Positions 1-5,257 are shown, numbered from the stretch's first letter. The stretch is 5,858 nt of DNA from Victivallaceae bacterium (GCA_028717165.1 JAQUOK010000118.1:1-5858); one strand, 5' to 3'. The notes: generated by a model not told the origin, from the letters alone. A program made the numbers and translations.

Positions 1-156
1 TTTCCTTTAGGGTAAATAATTCCTCCGGCTTAGCCGGTGAGAGTAAAAAATCTTTAGATACAAGTGCGGAAAACTTTCCAAGCTGTATTAACGTTGGTTT
101 GTTAACCGCGTTATGAAATATATCTAGAGGTTGTAAATGACAAGTATACATAATAT
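1..156. other. Non-coding stretch downstream of the sirtuin gene
   Basis: No credible open frame or RNA gene is seen on either strand. Apart from the hairpin at 20-39 it holds an imperfect stem-loop at 89-113 (TAACG/CGTTA outer stem, GGTT/AACC inner stem) without a following U-run, and the small palindrome GGAAA-AC-TTTCC at 68-79. The stretch is AT-rich. No terminator for the minus-strand genes can be pointed to with confidence. Confidence 0.5.
20..39. repeat. Second copy of the CC(A/G)GC-TTA-GC hairpin
   Basis: CCGGC-TTA-GCCGG (25-37) with flanks matches 181-200 at 16 of 20 positions. Two of the four differences are the two halves of one base pair: A188-T196 there is G27-C35 here, so pairing is kept. 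A CC-ttta-GG mini-hairpin (4-11) lies about eight bases to its left, as GCCC...GGGC does in the other copy, which suggests the whole two-hairpin unit is repeated. Confidence 0.55.
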
Positions 157-945
157 TTATGCCCTTATAGGGCTGGTGCATACCACCAGCTTAGCTGGTG
201 GTTTTGATTTATTCGATGTTCGATGTTGGACGTTCGATGTTCGATGTTCAATAATTAACGACTTCACCCATTCGGGGACTATCTGACCTGCCTTGCCGGT
301 GATGACTTCGTCAAAATAACCGTCGTTATCGACCGCGTCCTTGTTGAGCAGGACGGTTTTTTTACCCAGTTCTTTGGCGGTTTGGACGAATCCGGCGGCG
401 GGGTAGACTTTCCCGGAAGTCCCGATTGCTGCAAACAAATCGCAGTTTTTCAGAGCGGCTTCGATCTCATCCATGTGCATGGGCATTTCTCCGAACCAGA
501 CGATATGCGGCCTGAGTCCGCCCCATTTGCTGCTGAAGCCGCATTTCGGACACTTTAATTCCGTGCTGGTGTCGCGATCCCGGAAAACAATTTCGGAGCA
601 CATCAAACAGCGGCATTTCAGCAGTTCGCCGTGCATGTGAATGACTTTTTTGCAGCCGGCGCGTTCGCAGAGATCGTCGATATTCTGGGTCACATGAAAA
701 AGTTCGATGCCGGGAGAATTTTCCAGTTCGGCGAGAGCGTAATGCGCGGCATTGGGCTTTACGGTTTGCAGTTTTCGGCGGCGTTCGTTATAAAAACCGT
801 GTACCAGGGCGGGATTATCCGTAAAACCTTCAAGAGTTGCGACTTCATTAACCGGATAATTATTCCACAGGCCGTCTTTCTCCCGGAAAGTTTCGATCCC
901 GCTTTCCGCGCTCAAGCCGGCGCCGCTGAGAACTACTATTTTCAT
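157..945 (-). CDS. cobB: NAD-dependent protein deacylase, CobB-type sirtuin, with repeat-encoded C-terminal tail
   Basis: Sirtuins remove acyl groups from lysine using NAD+, releasing nicotinamide and O-acyl-ADP-ribose. The fold is complete and close to E. coli CobB: GAGLSAESGIETFR (8-21, NAD-binding), FYNERRRK (51-58), TQNIDDLCERAG (86-97), VIHMHGEL (101-108, catalytic His105), a zinc knuckle C113-x2-C116 and C132-x2-C135, LRPHIVWFGEMP (144-155) and GTSGKVYPAAGF. Tyr52 and Arg55 correspond to the Tyr/Arg pair of class III sirtuins, which favours acidic acyl groups such as succinyl as well as acetyl. Unusual points: Cys93 replaces the nearly invariant His of TQNIDxLH. The fold ends near residue 232 (VPEWVKSLII), but the frame continues for 30 residues, EHRTSNVQHRTSN then KSKPPAKLVV..., encoded by the heptad array and hairpin element. 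The ATG has only a weak AAGAGA upstream. Function is confident; whether the tail matters is unknown. Confidence 0.95.
   Translation of the reverse strand: MKIVVLSGAGLSAESGIETFREKDGLWNNYPVNEVATLEGFTDNPALVHGFYNERRRKLQTVKPNAAHYALAELENSPGIELFHVTQNIDDLCERAGCKKVIHMHGELLKCRCLMCSEIVFRDRDTSTELKCPKCGFSSKWGGLRPHIVWFGEMPMHMDEIEAALKNCDLFAAIGTSGKVYPAAGFVQTAKELGKKTVLLNKDAVDNDGYFDEVITGKAGQIVPEWVKSLIIEHRTSNVQHRTSNKSKPPAKLVVCTSPIRA
161..202. repeat. Double stem-loop element overlapping the sirtuin stop region
   Basis: Two adjacent hairpins are visible: GCCC-ttata-GGGC (161-173) and an 8-bp perfect stem CCACCAGC-TTA-GCTGGTGG (183-201), extended by A182-T202. On the plus strand the second is followed by ttttgattt, so it could stop transcription in the plus direction. 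On the minus strand no U-run follows, so it is not an obvious terminator for the sirtuin gene. GCTGGTG (172-178) can also pair with CACCAGC (184-190), an alternative that excludes the 8-bp stem. The element encodes the last residues of the sirtuin reading frame. A diverged copy of the main hairpin is at 20-39. Confidence 0.65.
212..253 (-). repeat. Heptanucleotide repeat array (GAACATC type) inside the 3' end of the sirtuin gene
   Basis: Plus-strand units are ttcgatg, ttcgatg, ttggacg, ttcgatg, ttcgatg, ttcaata: six 7-nt units, the last degenerate. Since three units equal seven codons, the sirtuin frame reads them as a 7-residue repeat, EHRTSNV then QHRTSN. It matches the array at 4859-4900 unit for unit. 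In rbfA the frame meets TGA in the array and stops; here the same bases are read as ATT-GAA and translation continues. Confidence 0.85.
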
Positions 946-978
946 GATTATGAATTTCTCTTAACTTATTCAGCGTCT

Positions 979-1007
979 AATATACTTTCCATTGAGGATT
1001 TATGCAA
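979..1007 (-). promoter_or_regulatory. Possible sigma-70-type promoter for the sirtuin gene
   Basis: In the 62-nt gap, minus strand, TTGCAT (1002-1007, three of six matches to TTGACA) is followed after exactly 17 nt by TATATT (979-984, five of six matches to TATAAT). Transcription would begin near 972, giving a leader of about 27 nt. The -35 box begins directly after the TAA of the upstream gene. A weak AAGAGA (957-962) lies 11 nt before the ATG. This gap is the most plausible place for the sirtuin gene to be expressed separately. Confidence 0.4.
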
Positions 1008-1508
1008 TTACAGTTTATCGAACTCAATACTGAAATCAAAGGTGATGGAATCTTCCTTGCAGCTTATGCTGTTGATATTGGTTTTCGCCTTTAATTTCTC
1101 TTTCAGCAACTTATTAAAATCAACGGTGATACTTTGACCGTTGGAACTGGCGAAATCGGGCAGCCTTATCGTTGCAAGGAGTCTTTTCTCCAGGCCGACA
1201 AGCCCAATAATCCCATTGAGGAGTATTTGCGCCAGGTTATTAATGGCTCTGGAAAGTTTCGAATCGCCGCCGGCCGGTCCGGCATCGGACTTTATGTCCA
1301 GGGTGGCACTAACGGTTTCCGCAGTATGCGCGAAAGTCAGGATCAACAGCCAGTTTTCCGGGATGCCGGAAATGCCGATAGCTTTTTTATTCAGGGTAAC
1401 CCAACAAGAAACGGTTTTATCATTAAATTCGAGACGGTTTACGCATTTGATCTGTTTAATCCGTGGCGCTGTCCGGATAATATCCTCACTGCACAAAGTG
1501 ATTTTCAT
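1008..1508 (-). CDS. Unassigned 166-residue protein
   Basis: I do not recognise this family. It has no signal peptide. Residues 1-75 alternate in strand-like fashion (IKCVNRLEFNDKTVSCWVTL, then WLLILTFAHTAETVSATLDI). Residues 84-110 (KLSRAINNLAQILLNGIIGLVGLEKRL) form an amphipathic helix, too polar to be a confident membrane span. The C-terminal part, IRLPDFASSNGQSITVDFNKLLKEK and then ISCKEDSITFDFSIEF, reads as two strands, a helix and two strands, which loosely suggests a lipid-binding barrel protein of the LmeA/DUF2993 sort (weak inference). The ATG is preceded directly by in-frame TAA, so the start is fixed. GTGAGA about five bases upstream is a poor ribosome binding site. The 3' third is visibly more AT-rich than its neighbours. 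The gene lies 105 nt after the 484-residue gene and may or may not be on the same transcript. Confidence 0.75.
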   Translation of the reverse strand: MKITLCSEDIIRTAPRIKQIKCVNRLEFNDKTVSCWVTLNKKAIGISGIPENWLLILTFAHTAETVSATLDIKSDAGPAGGDSKLSRAINNLAQILLNGIIGLVGLEKRLLATIRLPDFASSNGQSITVDFNKLLKEKLKAKTNINSISCKEDSITFDFSIEFDKL

Positions 1509-1529
1509 TTACGTCTCACAATTTTCTCC

Positions 1530-1595
1530 GTTTGCAGCCCTGCCTTCAGGCGGAATATAGGCGCTCAAATGCCGCTTAAAAGCGGTACTGCAAAC
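1530..1595 (-). repeat. 66-nt structured element with inverted ends in the 105-nt gap
   Basis: The gap between the two unassigned genes holds an element bounded by a perfect 8-bp inverted repeat: GTTTGCAG (1530-1537) and CTGCAAAC (1588-1595). Inside are two smaller stem-loops. One is CCGCTT/AAGCGG at 1572-1585. The other is GCC-TTCA-GGC at 1542-1551, which is weaker. The three stems could fold as a three-way junction, in RNA or as extruded DNA. No U-run follows on the minus strand, so it is not an intrinsic terminator. A TATATT at 1554-1559 (minus) could be a -10 box for the downstream gene, but its -35 is poor. It could be a miniature repeat or a cis-acting RNA; copies elsewhere cannot be seen here. 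Confidence 0.6.
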
Positions 1596-1613
1596 ACGTT
1601 TCCTGAATTGCCG

Positions 1614-3068
1614 TCACATTTTCAGGTATTTATGGATTTCTGCGATTTCATTTGCCTGTATCTCGCCCATTCTTTCGACGGCTCCGGCTATTTCCTCTTC
1701 ATCTTCCTCTTGCAGCGTATGGCTTTCGGAATTCAAAACTTCCAGCAGTTCCGTGAAATAAACGGATACTTCGGCCATTTTCCGGATATTCTTTTCGGGA
1801 AGCTGTTCCGGGGCGATATTCATTGATCTCAGGTTTTCGAAGAATTCGAGCCGTTCGTCAATAATGTCAAGTATCTGTTCCCGCAGTTCGGCCTTGGGTT
1901 TGTCCTGATGGCGGTTATAGCGGGCAAAAATCGTTTCCCAGCGGTCTTCCAGATAGTTGAGGAAGATAACTTCCTGCGCGTCATCGGCGAAAGACAGTTT
2001 ATTCATTCCGAAACAGCGCCGGAAAAAGCTGTCGAAATCCGGATTGCCCTGGTAACAACCGGAGAGAATGTAAGAATCGATTTCAACCGCTTTCAGCGGG
2101 CTGTTGACGTCGGTCAGCAATTCTTCCAGCGAATTGATCTTTCCCCGTGAAATACCGATATTGTCCGGGATCCCGAAATCTTCGTCCGGGGCGCTTATTT
2201 TACGGGCCAGAACGGTATGGGCGGCGCTTTCGAAATTGATTTCGATCCGGTTGCTGCCGGCGTAGAATTCATCCAGCGAAGCGGAATTTTTTCCGGCAAA
2301 GAGTTCGGCGTCCATGAAAAAAGCCCAGCGGAGCTGATCCGGGATTTCGAGGTAATCTTCAAAGCGGTCGATAACCATTTCCACTGCGCGTCCGAGATCG
2401 TCGATCCATTCCTTTATTTTCGAGCTGCGGCGTTCCGAACCGGAAAGATAGCTGAAAGTAAATATGCCTTCATCCCAGTCCTTTATTTTTATGAGCAGGG
2501 CGTCGCCCGGAGTGAAATTGTGTTCATTGAAAAAATTTTTCAGGTCGAAGACGTTCAGGATAACATCGCGTCTGGAGGTTTTTCCTTTGAGCAGGGCGGC
2601 GTTTTCCTGGTTTTCCGCGATAAAATAATCGAATATCTGTTCGGAACCGAGAAAGATATGATAAGGCATAAGTGCGGTTACTTCATGTGTGAACTGCCGG
2701 GTCCTGAGTTTTCCGCCCTCCTCGTCACGCAGCGTTATTTCCGAAGGGAAAACTTCATTACCGCAAAAAACGCAGAAGCGGTGTCCGGGAAAGAGAATAT
2801 TGTTTTCTATTTCTATTTCGCCGGGGGTAATCACGAATTCACGTCCGGCGAAAAATTTGCTGCGGACGAAATAAATATCTTTGTCCGCGTCCCTGAACAG
2901 CCGTTCGTCGGCATCCAGTTCCCGTTCGATGCGGATTTCTTCGGCTTTGAGGTTTGCCGGTTCTATATCCAGACGGGCGAGTATGGCGGCGGCAGTGAAT
3001 CCGCCGTCTGCGGCTTCCGCGATTGCGGCGTTTACCGCCGCGTCAACAGCTTTTGAATCGAGTTTCAT
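1614..3068 (-). CDS. Unassigned 484-residue soluble protein coupled to truB
   Basis: I do not recognise this family. The protein has no signal peptide or membrane segment and is rich in Glu/Asp, so it is probably cytosolic. Residues 1-70 are Ala-rich helix followed by a helical stretch with EIRIERELDADERLFRDADKDIYFV, which resembles a small winged-helix or HARE-like N-terminus (inference only). A beta-rich part follows: FVITPGEIEIENNILFPGHRFCVFCGNEVFP (78-108) contains a lone CxxC, HRFCVFC, with no second pair. FTPGDALLIKIKDWDEGIFTFSY (185-207) looks like small-barrel strands. The rest (220-484) is mostly helical and ends in an acidic helix with EEDEEEIAGAVERMGEIQ. The start ATG overlaps the truB stop by four bases with no clear Shine-Dalgarno, so translation probably reinitiates after TruB. 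That implies steady coexpression with the translation genes. It is certainly a real gene; its function is unknown. Confidence 0.85.
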   Translation of the reverse strand: MKLDSKAVDAAVNAAIAEAADGGFTAAAILARLDIEPANLKAEEIRIERELDADERLFRDADKDIYFVRSKFFAGREFVITPGEIEIENNILFPGHRFCVFCGNEVFPSEITLRDEEGGKLRTRQFTHEVTALMPYHIFLGSEQIFDYFIAENQENAALLKGKTSRRDVILNVFDLKNFFNEHNFTPGDALLIKIKDWDEGIFTFSYLSGSERRSSKIKEWIDDLGRAVEMVIDRFEDYLEIPDQLRWAFFMDAELFAGKNSASLDEFYAGSNRIEINFESAAHTVLARKISAPDEDFGIPDNIGISRGKINSLEELLTDVNSPLKAVEIDSYILSGCYQGNPDFDSFFRRCFGMNKLSFADDAQEVIFLNYLEDRWETIFARYNRHQDKPKAELREQILDIIDERLEFFENLRSMNIAPEQLPEKNIRKMAEVSVYFTELLEVLNSESHTLQEEDEEEIAGAVERMGEIQANEIAEIHKYLKM

Positions 3069-3817
3069 GTAACTGCCATTTTTGAGACTTTTTCGAACAT
3101 AAAATTTCTCAGGTGAATTTCCAGGTCGGCCTGTTCCCAGCTTTTCAGGGTTTCGATACTGACAGCGTCATTCAGGTCGAATTTGCCGCTGAACGTGCGG
3201 CGCAGGTCAAAAAGTACAGCGCCGCAGCCGAGGCATCTGCCGATGTCGGCACAGAGGGTGCGGATGTAAGCGCCTTTGGAACATTTAACCGTAAATTTGA
3301 CATGAGGCAAGGCGATTTCATCGACCCGGATATACTCAATATAAATCTGCTTCGCTTCTCTTTCGACTTCAAGCCCCTGCCGGGCGAGTTCATAAAGGCG
3401 CTTACCGTCCTGTTTTTTGGCGGAGAACATCGGCGGGGTCTGTTCCTGTTCACCGACAAACGAGGCCAGCGTTTCGCGAACCCGGGTTTCCGTAATCTGC
3501 GAATAGTCATTTTCGGCGATGACTTCGCCGTCCATATCCTGCGAATCGGTTTCCGTGCCGATAAGCATGTCGGATTGATAGATTTTGTCCTCGCCGCTGA
3601 ATTTCTGGCTCAGTTTGGTGAATTTCCCAAGCATCAGCACCAGCAGCCCGCTGGCTGCTGGGTCAAGGGTACCGCAATGTCCGATTTTTGGTATGTTAAA
3701 ACGATTCCTGAGCATATTCACGACATCGAAACTCGTCCACTCCTCAGGTTTGTCCACCAGCAGCACGCCGTCCGTTTTGAAAGGCGGCAAGCGGTGTTTT
3801 TCCGGCCTATAACGCAT
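3065..3817 (-). CDS. truB: tRNA pseudouridine(55) synthase TruB
   Basis: TruB isomerises U55 in the T-loop of tRNAs to pseudouridine. From the chosen start the protein has 250 residues: LLVDKPEEWTSFDVVN (19-34), GHCGTLDPAASGLLVL (46-61, with catalytic Asp52), the KIYQSDMLIGTETDSQD loop (78-94), QTPPMFSAKKQDGKRLYELARQG (126-148), SKGAYIRTLCADIG (180-193) and LRRTFSGKF (205-213). I chose the ATG at 3817 because AAGGAG lies six bases upstream. A longer frame begins at 3835 but its nearest GA-rich stretch is 13 bases away. With this start the gene overlaps nrnA by 11 nt, and its TGA overlaps the next ATG (ATGA). It is shorter than the E. coli enzyme (about 310 residues) and appears to lack the C-terminal PUA-like extension, leaving the catalytic core complete. 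Confidence 0.95.
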   Translation of the reverse strand: MRYRPEKHRLPPFKTDGVLLVDKPEEWTSFDVVNMLRNRFNIPKIGHCGTLDPAASGLLVLMLGKFTKLSQKFSGEDKIYQSDMLIGTETDSQDMDGEVIAENDYSQITETRVRETLASFVGEQEQTPPMFSAKKQDGKRLYELARQGLEVEREAKQIYIEYIRVDEIALPHVKFTVKCSKGAYIRTLCADIGRCLGCGAVLFDLRRTFSGKFDLNDAVSIETLKSWEQADLEIHLRNFMFEKVSKMAVT

Positions 3818-4796
3818 TAAGTACTCCTTCAGCATGTTCTATGAGTATTCCTTCGGCCTCCGCCAGCGTCGCCGCCCTGATCAAACCTCCGGCCGCCATT
3901 TCGTGGCCGCCGCCGTTGAGTTTTCTTGCGATGCTCCCGACGGAGAATTCAGGGTTTTTCGAACGCATGGAAACTTTAAATCCCAGTTCATGTTTCTGCA
4001 TGATCACGACGATTTCAGTATCCTGAACGGCACGCAGGGTTTCAATGAGTCCTTCGGTATTGCGCATATTGACATTATATTTTTTGATCAATTCAGGCGG
4101 CACGTAAAACCATGCCAACCGGCCGCCGCATGCTCTTTTGAGGTGGTGGGAAACCAGTTCGGCCTGGAATTCGATCTGCGTGAGCGGAACCGAAAAAAAC
4201 ATTTCACTGATGATATGGTGATAATCGGCTCCGAGTTCCAGGAGCTCGGCGGCCCGGCGCATGATTTTCGGGCTTGTGTTGTCGAAGCGGAAACAGCCGG
4301 TATCCATGATTATTCCGAGCAGCAGGAGCCCGGCGATATTCGGCGTTATTTTTGCTCCGGCCCCGGCTTTGAAGATCATGAAGATGATTTCCGCCGCCGC
4401 CGCGGCCTCAGGCATGACCAGATTCCATTTCGCGTAATTCATGTTGTCCGGGTGGTGGTCTATATTCAGGCCGGGGAGCGGAATGTTGGCAAAATCAAGT
4501 TCGGAAAGCGCCGCGCGTTTCTGTATCGGGGTATCCAGATATATTATAAAATCATAATTTGCCCAGTCCAGTCCGGACGCGTAATTACGGCAGGCGCCGG
4601 GAGAAAAATCCCGGTATTTTTCAGGTATCGCTTCCGGCAGGAGGAGTTCGGCTTTTTTCCCGGCGAGAAGCAGGTACTCCAGCATGGCGAAACTTGAACC
4701 GAGTGCGTCGCCGTCCGGGTTTTCATGGGTTGCGATCAGGAAATTATCGTATTTCCTGAGCAGTCCGGCGGCTTCTTCGGGATTTATTTTGTTCAT
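3807..4796 (-). CDS. nrnA: DHH/DHHA1 phosphoesterase, NrnA-like (nanoRNase / pAp phosphatase)
   Basis: NrnA-type enzymes are cytosolic Mn-dependent phosphoesterases that degrade 2-5 nt RNAs, and often pAp or linear dinucleotides, to mononucleotides. The 329 residues fit the family (about 310-340). Visible motifs: THENPDGDALGSS (residues 23-35, metal ligands H24, D28, D30), IIYLDTP (84-90, D88), the signature NIDHHPDN (111-118), LGIIMDTGCFRFDNT (160-174, D165) and the DHHA1 substrate-binding end with SVGSIARKLNGGGHEMAAGG (285-304). All catalytic positions are present. The ATG is preceded directly by an in-frame TAG, so no longer form exists. No Shine-Dalgarno is visible, because the leader is made of repeats. 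The 3' end overlaps truB by 11 nt. The place between rbfA and truB is usual for this family. Which small substrate it prefers cannot be read from the sequence. Confidence 0.93.
   Translation of the reverse strand: MNKINPEEAAGLLRKYDNFLIATHENPDGDALGSSFAMLEYLLLAGKKAELLLPEAIPEKYRDFSPGACRNYASGLDWANYDFIIYLDTPIQKRAALSELDFANIPLPGLNIDHHPDNMNYAKWNLVMPEAAAAAEIIFMIFKAGAGAKITPNIAGLLLLGIIMDTGCFRFDNTSPKIMRRAAELLELGADYHHIISEMFFSVPLTQIEFQAELVSHHLKRACGGRLAWFYVPPELIKKYNVNMRNTEGLIETLRAVQDTEIVVIMQKHELGFKVSMRSKNPEFSVGSIARKLNGGGHEMAAGGLIRAATLAEAEGILIEHAEGVLNAL
3824..3829 (-). promoter_or_regulatory. truB ribosome binding site (decides the start)
   Basis: AAGGAG on the minus strand, six bases before the ATG at 3817 and inside the end of nrnA. 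It favours the 250-residue TruB over a form six residues longer beginning at 3835. Confidence 0.75.
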
Positions 4797-4803
4797 CTAA
4801 TCA

Positions 4804-4839
4804 GTTATCAGTTTATCAGTTATCAATTATCAGTTATCA
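4804..4839 (-). repeat. Heptanucleotide repeat array (TGATAAC type) in the nrnA leader
   Basis: Plus-strand units are gttatca, gtttatca (one extra T), gttatca, attatca, gttatca: five near-perfect copies in 36 nt (minus strand TGATAAC). The array ends eight bases before the nrnA ATG and occupies the place where a ribosome binding site would be expected. Next to it, aactg (4839-4843) and cagtt (4852-4856) can pair around an 8-nt loop. It is a second repeat family with the same 7-nt period as the adjacent GAACATC array but different sequence. Confidence 0.85.
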
Positions 4840-4858
4840 ACTGACGGCGGACAGTTCA

Positions 4859-4900
4859 TTCGATGTTCGATGTCGGACGTTCAATCTTCGCTGTTCAAAT
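4859..4900 (-). repeat. Heptanucleotide repeat array (GAACATC type) across the rbfA stop codon
   Basis: Read on the plus strand, six consecutive 7-nt units are visible: ttcgatg, ttcgatg, tcggacg, ttcaatc, ttcgctg, ttcaaat. The last units (4881-4900) lie inside rbfA and encode its final residues and TGA stop. The array at 212-253, at the end of the sirtuin gene, has the same unit order, including the variant third unit (ttggacg). The two align over 42 nt with six mismatches, so they are copies of one element in the same orientation relative to the upstream gene. This style of short tandem heptamer is known from intergenic regions of some bacteria, cyanobacterial STRRs for example; membership of a named family is not claimed. 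Confidence 0.8.
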
Positions 4901-5240
4901 CATTTTCCAGGAGTTCATATACTCTGTCCCCGGCGGCGATCCGCAGGTCGAGCTCGAATTTCAATACGGGGGTATATTTGAGCGAAACGACCTGCGAAAT
5001 GTCATGCTGAAATTCGCTTCTTCTGTTCCTGAGAGTCCGGAGAACCTGACGCACGGTCTCATCATCGCCGCCGAATACGCTTACGAATACGGTTGCATGG
5101 CGCAGGTCGCTGCTGGTTCTCACTTCGGTGACCGAGACCAGGACGGAAGCCGAGGGGGCTATATTTCCGGTGGTGATCAAGCGGCCCAGCTCGCGCTTCA
5201 AAAGCTCATTCACCCTGACAAGCCTGCTTCCGGCGCTCAT
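4881..5240 (-). CDS. rbfA: Ribosome-binding factor A (30S maturation)
   Basis: RbfA is a small KH-fold protein that binds immature 30S subunits near the 5' end of 16S rRNA, helps late maturation and supports growth in the cold. The 119 residues match the usual length. Family features in order: RLVRVNELLKRELGRLI (residues 6-22, first helix), VLVSVTEVRTSSDLRHATVFVSV (33-55, the T-V-V-SDL-A-V strand pair), the helix containing VLRTLRNRRSEFQHDIS (66-82), then LKYTPVLKFELD (87-98, family R-TP-L-F--D) and RVYELLE (106-112). The start is ATG with a strong GGGAGG six bases upstream. It follows infB in the standard order. Residues 115-119 and the TGA stop lie inside a heptanucleotide repeat array that continues downstream, so the extreme C-terminus is probably repeat-derived. 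Confidence 0.95.
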   Translation of the reverse strand: MSAGSRLVRVNELLKRELGRLITTGNIAPSASVLVSVTEVRTSSDLRHATVFVSVFGGDDETVRQVLRTLRNRRSEFQHDISQVVSLKYTPVLKFELDLRIAAGDRVYELLENDLNSED

Positions 5241-5246
5241 GCAAGA

Positions 5247-5252
5247 CCTCCC
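5247..5252 (-). promoter_or_regulatory. rbfA ribosome binding site
   Basis: GGGAGG on the minus strand, six bases before the ATG at 5240, inside the 17-nt infB-rbfA gap. It fixes the rbfA start and is one of the two best Shine-Dalgarno sequences in the window. Confidence 0.8.
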
Positions 5253-5257
5253 GATTT

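Noticed and set aside
182..212. Intrinsic terminator for the sirtuin gene
   Set aside because: The T-rich tail follows the hairpin only on the plus strand. On the minus strand the stem is followed by TATGCACC, and the stem lies before the stop codon.
631..1137. 168-codon plus-strand frame
   Set aside because: It is antisense to the sirtuin gene and the end of the 166-residue gene and has no motif.
1134..1826. 230-codon plus-strand frame covering a gap and two minus-strand genes
   Set aside because: It crosses the structured intergenic element and both gene ends, and its protein resembles nothing I know. The minus-strand genes have fixed starts and operon spacing. Antisense shadow is the simpler reading.
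2217..3056. 279-codon open frame on the plus strand
   Set aside because: It is antisense to the 484-residue gene, has no recognisable motif or ribosome binding site, and reflects codon bias in the real gene.
3113..3820. 235-codon open frame on the plus strand
   Set aside because: It is antisense to truB, which carries every family motif.
3065..3835. TruB start at 3835
   Set aside because: It has no properly spaced ribosome binding site, while the ATG at 3817 has AAGGAG six bases upstream.
3834..4697. 287-codon open frame on the plus strand
   Set aside because: It is exactly antisense to nrnA, whose complete DHH/DHHA1 motifs settle the coding strand.
4804..4900. CRISPR array
   Set aside because: The repeats are contiguous 7-nt units with no spacers, and no cas genes are present.
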